Source: an uncultured Clostridia bacterium
GTDB lineage: Bacteria; Bacillota; Clostridia; Oscillospirales; CAG-272
DNA length: 9,156 nucleotides
Direction: 5' to 3'
Assembly (NCBI GenBank): GCA_947304475.1
Contig: CAMZBE010000035.1
Location: 1 to 9,156, forward strand
The notes beneath the pieces are model-generated. The model was not told the origin of the DNA. It searched no databases and saw only the letters and a list, made by a program, of their open reading frames with translations. A program made the translations under genes and the position numbers. This document shows positions 1 to 5,368 of this stretch, one piece after another; within the stretch, counting starts at the first letter, position 1; the number at the start of each line of letters is the position of its first letter.

Positions 1-86
1 AGTCCCAGTAGCAGGACAAGCCCCGCGAGCACCGCAGTCAGTGTCAGATCCTGCAGTTTCTTTTGATTCAGCATTCTTTTTTCCAT
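1..86 (-). CDS. N-terminus of a membrane protein, possibly an ECF transporter S component (partial)
   Basis: Only the first 28 codons are in the window; the gene runs off the left edge. The start is ATG at 86-84, preceded by GAGGTG at 98-93, six bases from the ATG. A second in-frame ATG at codon 5 has no comparable ribosome site. The peptide has a short basic head (MEKRMLNQKK) and then a hydrophobic stretch from about residue 14 (LTLTAVLAGLVLLLG), so it is probably the first membrane helix or a signal anchor. The pattern of a basic head followed by LT-x-TA-x-LA-x-L resembles the first helix of ECF-type vitamin transporter S components, but 28 residues cannot prove it. A consensus promoter with a palindromic spacer lies about 50 bases upstream, so the gene is expressed independently of the operon to its right and is probably tightly controlled. 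Confidence 0.7.
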   Translation of the reverse strand, partial: MEKRMLNQKKLQDLTLTAVLAGLVLLLG

Positions 87-132
87 TGGATTCACCTCGT
101 TCTTCGGACTGTGCCGAGCATAATTATTCCAT

Positions 133-161
133 ATTATACACACCCCCCGGGGGTGTGTCAA
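133..161 (-). promoter_or_regulatory. Consensus sigma-70/sigma-A promoter for the leftmost gene
   Basis: Read on the minus strand, TTGACA (161-156) and TATAAT (138-133) are both exact consensus hexamers, separated by exactly 17 bases. Transcription would start near 126 and give a leader of about 40 nt before the ATG at 86. I see no riboswitch-like structure in that leader. The spacer is almost wholly a G/C-tract palindrome, described separately. A promoter this close to consensus would be very strong unless repressed. Confidence 0.88.
138..158. promoter_or_regulatory. 21-bp palindrome filling the promoter spacer, probable operator
   Basis: The arms are perfect inverted copies of 10 bases (138-147 and 149-158; ACAC, A, then five C, against five G, then TGTGT) around one central C at 148. 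The palindrome ends touch the -10 (base 138) and -35 (bases 156-158) hexamers, so a bound dimer or tetramer would block polymerase. G/C-tracts flanked by A/T-containing ends are typical of operators of the CsoR/RcnR/FrmR family (metal, sulfide or formaldehyde sensors), but no regulator gene is in the window and the assignment is only a guess. MerR-type activator sites usually have 19-20-base spacers, which does not fit here. Confidence 0.7.
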
Positions 162-171
162 GTGTTTTTAC

Positions 172-190
172 GAAAAACCGGGGGTTTTTC
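172..190 (-). terminator. Terminator of the seven-gene operon, likely bidirectional
   Basis: GAAAAACC (172-179) and GGTTTTTC (183-190) form a perfect 8-bp stem with a 3-base loop. Because an A-tract forms one arm and a T-tract the other, it looks like a terminator on either strand. It lies 34 bases beyond the stop codon of the DUF4037 gene and just before the next promoter. A competing 6-bp stem is possible between GTTTTT (164-169) and AAAAAC (173-178), sharing the central arm. Confidence 0.65.
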
Positions 191-223
191 AGGGGAAAAT
201 GCAAGAAACCGTAAAAAGATGCG

Positions 224-1135
224 TCAATCGGCTCCATATTCCATCAAATGCAGTTCCCGGATCCGTCGGTCGGATATCGCGGCGTGCATCTCCTGCGCCA
301 GTCGGTCGAGCGGCGTTCCCGCCGCCCCGAGTTCGCGCGTGATCGCGGCGTTGACCTCTTTGATCGCGTTTTGCGTCGTTTCGGTGTCGCCCCCTTTGAC
401 CAGGCGCGAAAGCGGCGCGTGGGTTTCGGAAAGACACGGCAGGTCGAGCAGTCCACGGAACTGCCACTTGTAGTAGGGACGCACTTCCCCAGCGACAAGG
501 TACACGGCGGCGATGGCGTGTCTTGCGTACTCGTACACCGCGAGCCGCGCAGCGGCTTCATCGCCCCGCGCCATCATGCGCGGATAATTGTAGTCTCCCG
601 CCTGCGCCATCAAGGCAACACGCGCGGCAAGTTTTTGTTTGCGGACGTCGCCCGGCATCCCGTAGCGGAAGCCCTCGCGCCGCTTCGTCATGATCCCCGC
701 GTCGTCCCGGAAGATCTTCCCGTTCACGGCGACGGCGATCGCGTGATCGGGGAGCGTGAACCAGTCGAGCGGATCGGTCGGAACGTCGGTTCGTCCGACC
801 GTCGCGCGGAAAAAGCCGTCTGCGGTCGATACGCCGAAGTGCGATCCTTCCCCGGTCTTTGAAGAGAGTTTGACGCCCTCGAACTCACGCGGGAGCGTCC
901 GATAGGCGCGGGCAAGTTGCACGCCGATTGCGATATCGTCCTCGTCGGTCAGCCAGATCGAAAACCCCGGCTCGTAATCGTGATCCCGCGACAGTTCGTC
1001 GTCATAACCGAAACAATCCGAACCCTGCCCGGCGATCCCGACGGCGATCCGCCCGACGGCGTCAGGGACGGTTTTCTCGATCAGGTCCCGCCCGTAGGTC
1101 AGATAGAACCGCTCGGAGAGTTCAATTCCGTTCAT
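224..1135 (-). CDS. DUF4037-family nucleotidyltransferase-like protein
   Basis: This 303-residue protein matches the DUF4037 family, a predicted branch of the nucleotidyltransferase superfamily whose substrate is unknown. The region from about G36 to D53 (GQGSDCFGYDDELSRDHD) is the family's glycine-serine motif followed by paired acidic residues that would bind metal and nucleotide. Other family hallmarks are YNYPR at about 182-186 and PYYKW at about 220-224, in the helical C-terminal half. No signal peptide or membrane segment is seen, so it is cytoplasmic. The ATG at 1135 lies 14 bases inside the end of the upstream TPR gene, behind GAGGGTG, which suggests translational coupling. It is the last gene of the operon. 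Aminoglycoside-type nucleotidyltransferases share the fold, but this gene should not be called a resistance gene. Family assignment is secure; function is not. Confidence 0.88.
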   Translation of the reverse strand: MNGIELSERFYLTYGRDLIEKTVPDAVGRIAVGIAGQGSDCFGYDDELSRDHDYEPGFSIWLTDEDDIAIGVQLARAYRTLPREFEGVKLSSKTGEGSHFGVSTADGFFRATVGRTDVPTDPLDWFTLPDHAIAVAVNGKIFRDDAGIMTKRREGFRYGMPGDVRKQKLAARVALMAQAGDYNYPRMMARGDEAAARLAVYEYARHAIAAVYLVAGEVRPYYKWQFRGLLDLPCLSETHAPLSRLVKGGDTETTQNAIKEVNAAITRELGAAGTPLDRLAQEMHAAISDRRIRELHLMEYGAD

Positions 1136-1952
1136 GAATCTCTTTCACCCTCTTTTCGAGTTCGGCGGCGACGAAAAACCAGCCGTAATAGGAAAACGCC
1201 GGCGCGCATTTCGACGCGACGAAAGCGTATTCCCCGTCGCGCGGCGTATCAGGCGCGTCGAGCGCATCCCACGCGCGTCCGAGCGTCGCGTTGATCTTCT
1301 CGTCCTTGTCGGGCTCGTCCCCCGCAGCGTAGAAATCCGCGAGATTGACCGACGTGACGGCGACGCCGCAACGACCGTTCGCCCCGCATTTTTCCATAAC
1401 GGCAAGCGCCTTTTCGTAGTATTCTTCGGCTCCCTTACGGTCACCGGTCTCATCGAATGACGAGGCGAAGTTGTTATACAGTCCCCCGAGACGTTCGTCG
1501 TCGGGAGAAAGCCGCGCAAGATAGATCGTCTCCGCTTGCCTGTAAAGCGGCAGCGCACCAACCGCGTCGCCGAAATGCTTTCTGGTCGTGGCGGCGTTGA
1601 GCAGGATCGTCGCACCGGAAACCGTGTCTGTTAACCCGCTCTTTTCGAGCAGTTCCAGCCCGCGCGTGATCGCGGACAACCCTTTCTCCCGATCGCTAAC
1701 CCGTCGGGACAGTCCCATCGTCTCGCTCTGCAGCGAAAGTTCTCCGTCCTCGTCCCGAAGCGCCTGCGCCTCGTGAATCCAGTAATCAAGCAGGCGCATC
1801 CCCTCGGAATAGTCGCCGCGTGCCAGCGCACGGTCGAGTTTGTCGATCACGTGCCGGATCGGGATGCGTTCGTGGTTCGCCCTCTCGTCGGCGGGATCGG
1901 TCGTATTGAGAAGGCATCGTTTTTCTTCGTATTCGTCGCGTTTCAGTGCCAT
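1122..1952 (-). CDS. Tetratricopeptide-repeat protein
   Basis: The 276-residue protein is built of helical pairs of TPR type. The clearest repeat is at about 155-188 (LYNNFASSFDETGDRKGAEE and on to YYEKALAVMEK), with a second at about 113-146 (AATTRKHFGDAVGALPLYRQ) and degenerate ones near 34-66 and 74-106. TPRs form scaffolds for protein contacts, so it may serve as a partner of a neighbouring enzyme. There is no signal peptide, and the first 35 residues are highly charged. The ATG at 1952 is 10 bases after the stop of the upstream gene and has GAGGG eight bases ahead. Its end overlaps the start of the DUF4037 gene by 14 bases, which makes a functional pair plausible. I cannot name a specific family beyond TPR. 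Confidence 0.82.
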   Translation of the reverse strand: MALKRDEYEEKRCLLNTTDPADERANHERIPIRHVIDKLDRALARGDYSEGMRLLDYWIHEAQALRDEDGELSLQSETMGLSRRVSDREKGLSAITRGLELLEKSGLTDTVSGATILLNAATTRKHFGDAVGALPLYRQAETIYLARLSPDDERLGGLYNNFASSFDETGDRKGAEEYYEKALAVMEKCGANGRCGVAVTSVNLADFYAAGDEPDKDEKINATLGRAWDALDAPDTPRDGEYAFVASKCAPAFSYYGWFFVAAELEKRVKEIHERN

Positions 1953-1962
1953 ATCGCCGCCC

Positions 1963-2709
1963 TCACTCCTGAATATTCAGGTAGTAGTGGAGCGTGACCG
2001 AAATACCGTCGGACAGTTCGGTCGTGACGTTCATCAGCACCTTGTCGGGATCGCGTTCGACGATCTCGTTCTTATCCGTCGTCTCAAGAATCAGCGCGCC
2101 GTCAGACGCGTAGAGTTTGTAGTCGACGGTGACTTCTTCACCCGAGAAACTGAACTCGGTCGCCACGCGCCACGACGCGAGCGAGATGGCGATGATGCCG
2201 GTCGGGCTGTCCACTTTTTCGGGATAGTCGTAACGCGAAACGATCTCTTCCCCGTCAAGCGAGAACGAGGCGGCGGAGGGCGTCAGAACGGTGTTGCGGT
2301 GCGTCGCCGTCGGCATCGGGAAACGGTAGAGTTTCTTGCCCGACGTCAGAATGTAGAGCGAAAGGTCCGACGCGCCGAAACAGAGCGTCAGCGTTTCGTC
2401 GGGACGTTGACCACGGAAAGTCAGACGGTAGGAAGCGTATTTATCGGGCAACGACCGGTTCCAGACGCGTTTCGCGCCCGAGAAGATCGCGTAAAGAAGA
2501 TCCGCCTCACGGGAATCTGCGTCACGCGTAACGGACAGCGACGAGTCCGCCTTCTCTCCCCCGGTGCCTTCAAAACTCATCTCGATCTCGGAGAGCAGTT
2601 CTCTTTCCGGGAAAGGAGAGGTTGCGAGCGCCTTTACTAACAGGACGCAGGACGGAGTAAGAAGGAGCAGAAATACGAGAAGGAGAATCAGAACGTTCTT
2701 TCTTTTCAT
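1963..2709 (-). CDS. Membrane-anchored or secreted protein of unknown function
   Basis: I do not recognise this 248-residue protein. It starts with a basic tip (MKRKN) and a long hydrophobic run over residues 6-29, so it is exported and either held by that helix or cleaved after the ALA at about 28-30. The Cys at 21 sits after TPS, which is a poor lipobox, so a lipoprotein is less likely. The rest looks soluble and beta-rich, with alternating hydrophobic residues (for example LYILTSGKKLYRF near 117-129 and ISVTLHYYLNI near the C-terminus), consistent with an extracytoplasmic beta fold. The ATG overlaps the TGA of tcdA in ATGA, with AAGGA nine bases ahead. Being coupled to a cytoplasmic tRNA enzyme may reflect operon packing, not shared function. 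Confidence 0.75.
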   Translation of the reverse strand: MKRKNVLILLLVFLLLLTPSCVLLVKALATSPFPERELLSEIEMSFEGTGGEKADSSLSVTRDADSREADLLYAIFSGAKRVWNRSLPDKYASYRLTFRGQRPDETLTLCFGASDLSLYILTSGKKLYRFPMPTATHRNTVLTPSAASFSLDGEEIVSRYDYPEKVDSPTGIIAISLASWRVATEFSFSGEEVTVDYKLYASDGALILETTDKNEIVERDPDKVLMNVTTELSDGISVTLHYYLNIQE

Positions 2710-3449
2710 AACGGGTTATCCTTCCTGTGATCGATCGGCGTGCAGACGCCCGAAAGGGCGCGGATCACGTAGCCGGCTATAAGCAGTCCCGCCACTGACG
2801 GGACGCAGGAAATCGAAGCGGGCGGGAGCCGTTTCCCGTCGGGGGCGCTCCCTTTTTGCGGGATTTCCGTGCTCCAGAGCGCGGTCACTCCGCTTACCCC
2901 GCGGCGGCGCAGTTCGTTTCGCATGACGCGTGCGAGCGGGCAGACAGAGGACTTTTCAAGATCCCCGATCACGAAACGCGAGGCGTCAAGGTGATTTCCC
3001 GTTCCCATACAGGTCAGAACGGGGATCCCACGGCGTTTCGCCTCCGAAACGGCAGCGATCTTCGCCGTCACGTTGTCAACGGCGTCGACGACGAACGAGA
3101 TTCCGTCGCGGGAGAGCAGTTCCGGGATATTCCCGGCGTCGAGAAAGGCGTCGAACAGTTCGACGTTTGCTTGGGGATTGATCGCCTTGACGCGTTCAAG
3201 CGCAACGTCGGTTTTCTTTCTTCCGATCGTTTCACGCGTCGCCAGGATCTGCCGGTTCAGGTTGCTCTCCGAGAATGCGTCGCAGTCGGCGAGAATAAAT
3301 CCGCCGACGCCTGCGCGGGCAAGTCCCTCGAGTACGTAGCCGCCGACGCCGCCTAAACCGAGGATGACTACGGTCGCCGAAGCAAGACGTGCAACCCCGT
3401 CGTCACCGATCAGACGGGCGGTACGGGAGGAAAAGGTCTCGTCAGTCAC
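2706..3449 (-). CDS. tcdA: tRNA threonylcarbamoyladenosine dehydratase TcdA (CsdL-type E1-like)
   Basis: TcdA uses ATP to dehydrate t6A at position 37 of ANN-decoding tRNAs into cyclic t6A, which aids decoding. The 247-residue protein carries the ThiF/MoeB/E1 Rossmann core: GLGGVGGYVLEGLARAGVG at 31-49, then D55/D57 with SNLNRQ at 62-67, the ATP-site Lys at about 79, and DAVDN at 122-126. The CMGTGNHLDASRF and SSVCPLARVMRNELRRRGV segments are characteristic of TcdA. The paired CxxC zinc motifs of MoeB and ThiF are absent, which favours TcdA over a sulfur-carrier adenylyltransferase. The start is GTG at 3449, behind a GGGGG purine tract, and overlaps the previous stop by 8 bases (GTGACTGA). 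No csdA/csdE sulfurtransferase partner is nearby. The family call is firm. Confidence 0.93.
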   Translation of the reverse strand: MTDETFSSRTARLIGDDGVARLASATVVILGLGGVGGYVLEGLARAGVGGFILADCDAFSESNLNRQILATRETIGRKKTDVALERVKAINPQANVELFDAFLDAGNIPELLSRDGISFVVDAVDNVTAKIAAVSEAKRRGIPVLTCMGTGNHLDASRFVIGDLEKSSVCPLARVMRNELRRRGVSGVTALWSTEIPQKGSAPDGKRLPPASISCVPSVAGLLIAGYVIRALSGVCTPIDHRKDNPL

Positions 3450-4647
3450 AACGATCCGCCCCCTTTCCGTCTTCCCCGTCCGGGGAAATGCAGAAATAGC
3501 GGAGTTCCCGTCCCATCATACCGCGATCCTCAGTAAAAGAAGCGACGGCTTGCAGGGACGCTTTCGTATTGTTCCGTCTTTCCCGGGAAAACAGCATCTG
3601 AAAGATCCGGCGCACCCAGAAAAACGGATAGACGATCCACGAGAGAGGCGCCCGGATCTTGCGGTGAGCCATTCCGAGGAGCGGCGGAAAAACCCGCTTC
3701 AGAAGGAAGCGCAGCCGCGGGAAACGGGAACGTTTGCTTTCGGTGTTCAGTTGATTGCCGAATCGCTTTTCTGCGGAACCGTAGAGTCCTGCGCTTAAGA
3801 GAGCCGAAATCTCCTCCTCGTCGTCCGCGTTTGGCGCAATCGATGGATCGGAGAACAGAGCCGCGACGCGGCGTATACGGGCTTCAAACAGGTCAAGATC
3901 CATCTCGCGAAGGAACGTTCTGACGCTCTCCCTCTCGGGTAGATCCGGATACGCCCGGAACAGAAAAACGAAATCGAGGAACGACCGCACGCCGATTCCG
4001 CCGTGAACGATATGTTCCCGCGCGTGGAGCAGACAATGCAGATACAGATCTTCTTCCGAGATCAGATATCGCCCCGGCAATTCCGGATCTGGCGTCGCCC
4101 GGTCAAAGAGCCCGGTCAGTTTCCCGGCGTACGGATCGTCGGAATTGAAAAGCGCGTAGTGCGGCTCGACTGTAAACCACGGATCCTTGAAAAAGACGAA
4201 ATGATGCGAAAAATCGCGCGTGCCGTAGGTCTTAGCCGTATACCCGGCGTCCTTGAAAACGCGGTGCAATGCCGCATCGTCCCCCTCGTAAAGAAAGTCC
4301 GTGTCCCCCATATAGCGGAAGGACGGATCCCCCCAGAACGTTTTCAGAACGCTGCCTTTCAGGTAAAGGAACCGGATCCCCGCCGACGCGAGCGCCCGAT
4401 CGAGCGTCTCCTTTTCTTCGGCGCCAGTCAATTCCTTCAACGCCTCGAGATCCCGGTCCTTCTCCCACCTCTCACGGACGGGCGACGCGGGCAGAGCCGA
4501 AGCGTATTTCCAAAGGAAAGAAGAGAGATGCTGACGGCGAACGATCCGATAGAGCATAACGGAATCAACCGTCGCGGGGATCTCGTAAGAGATACCCGAA
4601 GCGGCGGCGCGGATCAGATCGAAAACCGTTCTCTCCGTTTCAGTCAT
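3442..4647 (-). CDS. PF14907 (NTP_transf_5) nucleotidyltransferase-like protein
   Basis: This protein of 401 residues belongs to the uncharacterised nucleotidyltransferase family PF14907. Starting from the ATG at 4647, LYLKGS lies at about 94-99, followed by FRYMGDTDFLY at about 110-120; the two Asp of GDTD are the expected metal ligands. Next come VEPHYALF (about 160-167) and a conserved helical stretch with HCLLHAREHIVHGGIGVRSF (about 204-223). The C-terminal third is basic and aromatic, without a clear membrane helix. A TTG three bases earlier is also open, but the ATG has AAAGG eight bases ahead and overlaps the upstream stop in ATGACTGA. Members are often found in polysaccharide or peptide-export loci, which is not the setting here. 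The substrate is unknown. Confidence 0.85.
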   Translation of the reverse strand: MTETERTVFDLIRAAASGISYEIPATVDSVMLYRIVRRQHLSSFLWKYASALPASPVRERWEKDRDLEALKELTGAEEKETLDRALASAGIRFLYLKGSVLKTFWGDPSFRYMGDTDFLYEGDDAALHRVFKDAGYTAKTYGTRDFSHHFVFFKDPWFTVEPHYALFNSDDPYAGKLTGLFDRATPDPELPGRYLISEEDLYLHCLLHAREHIVHGGIGVRSFLDFVFLFRAYPDLPERESVRTFLREMDLDLFEARIRRVAALFSDPSIAPNADDEEEISALLSAGLYGSAEKRFGNQLNTESKRSRFPRLRFLLKRVFPPLLGMAHRKIRAPLSWIVYPFFWVRRIFQMLFSRERRNNTKASLQAVASFTEDRGMMGRELRYFCISPDGEDGKGADRCD

Positions 4648-5335
4648 CAAAAAAACCTTTCTCCCCGGGATCGGGGATCGAAAAAGCGTCGAATGGGATC
4701 CCGGCGGGGATCGCGGAAAAACGCAGGATCTCGCCGGATTTCGGGTGCGGGAAGGTCAGACGGCAGGAAAACAGGGCGATGGGCGGAAATCGGTCGTGCG
4801 CACCGTAGCGTCCGTCCCCCGCGACCGGGTGCCCGGCGTTTGAAAACTGGGCGCGGATCTGATGCGTTCGCCCGGTGAACAAACGAACGGCGACGAGCGA
4901 AAGCGGGCGACCGTCATGATCGACCGTTTCGAGCACGCGGTAGGCAAGCCGGGCGATCTTCGCGCCGGACGTTTTCTCCCCGACGACGCGTGTGATCCGC
5001 CGTCTTTCGTCGTGAAGAAGATAATCGGTTAAAGAGCCGTTCGGCTCGGTGAACTTGCCGTGTAAAACCGCCAGATACTCCTTGCCAAACGCGTCTTTTT
5101 CCCCCGAAACGAGCGACGAAAGAACGCCCGCCGACCGTTGGTTCGCGGCAACGGCGACCAGTCCCCCGACGCCGCGGTCAAGGCGATGGACCGGATAGAC
5201 CGGACGCCCGTTTTCACGCGACAACAGCGAGAGAAGATCGGGATCGCCGCTCCTGTCGGATTGGGAGAGCAGTCCCGGGTTTTTGTTCACGACGATCACG
5301 TCGCCGTCCCGGAACAGGACGTCGTAAAGCGGCAT
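4640..5335 (-). CDS. RluA-family RNA pseudouridine synthase
   Basis: The enzyme isomerises uridine to pseudouridine in rRNA or tRNA. The 231-residue protein has motif I (HKP-like, here NKNPGLLSQ) at 17-25, the catalytic motif HRLDRGVGG at 50-58 with the nucleophile Asp53, the conserved Tyr of KEY at 87, and GRTHQIRAQFSNAGHPVAGD at 155-174. It lacks an N-terminal S4 RNA-binding domain, so it resembles short RluA/TruC-like members more than RluC or RluD. The catalytic motif shows GVGG where PVSG or TSG is usual, with the Arg and Asp intact. Which uridine it modifies cannot be told from the sequence. The ATG at 5335 has a strong AAGGAGA site. It lies 33 bases downstream of the heparinase-like gene and overlaps the next gene by 8 bases. 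Confidence 0.93.
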   Translation of the reverse strand: MPLYDVLFRDGDVIVVNKNPGLLSQSDRSGDPDLLSLLSRENGRPVYPVHRLDRGVGGLVAVAANQRSAGVLSSLVSGEKDAFGKEYLAVLHGKFTEPNGSLTDYLLHDERRRITRVVGEKTSGAKIARLAYRVLETVDHDGRPLSLVAVRLFTGRTHQIRAQFSNAGHPVAGDGRYGAHDRFPPIALFSCRLTFPHPKSGEILRFSAIPAGIPFDAFSIPDPGEKGFFDD

Positions 5336-5368
5336 CTCGGCTCTCCTTTCGTCTTCAGGTACGTACCG

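Noticed and set aside
224..1135. Antibiotic-modifying nucleotidyltransferase (aminoglycoside adenylyltransferase).
   Set aside because: The motif spacing and the YNYPR and PYYKW segments fit DUF4037, not the aminoglycoside enzymes; only the superfamily fold is shared.
1840..2640. Plus-strand open frame of 266 codons opposite the TPR and membrane-anchored protein genes.
   Set aside because: Arg-rich composition, no domain, no promoter, and it straddles two real genes on the other strand.
1963..2709. Lipoprotein with lipidated Cys21.
   Set aside because: The residues before the Cys (TPS) do not fit the lipobox and hydrophobic residues continue beyond it; a signal anchor or ordinary signal peptide fits better.
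2706..3449. MoeB or ThiF (molybdopterin or thiamine sulfur-carrier adenylyltransferase).
   Set aside because: The two zinc-binding CxxC motifs are missing and the internal and C-terminal segments match TcdA.
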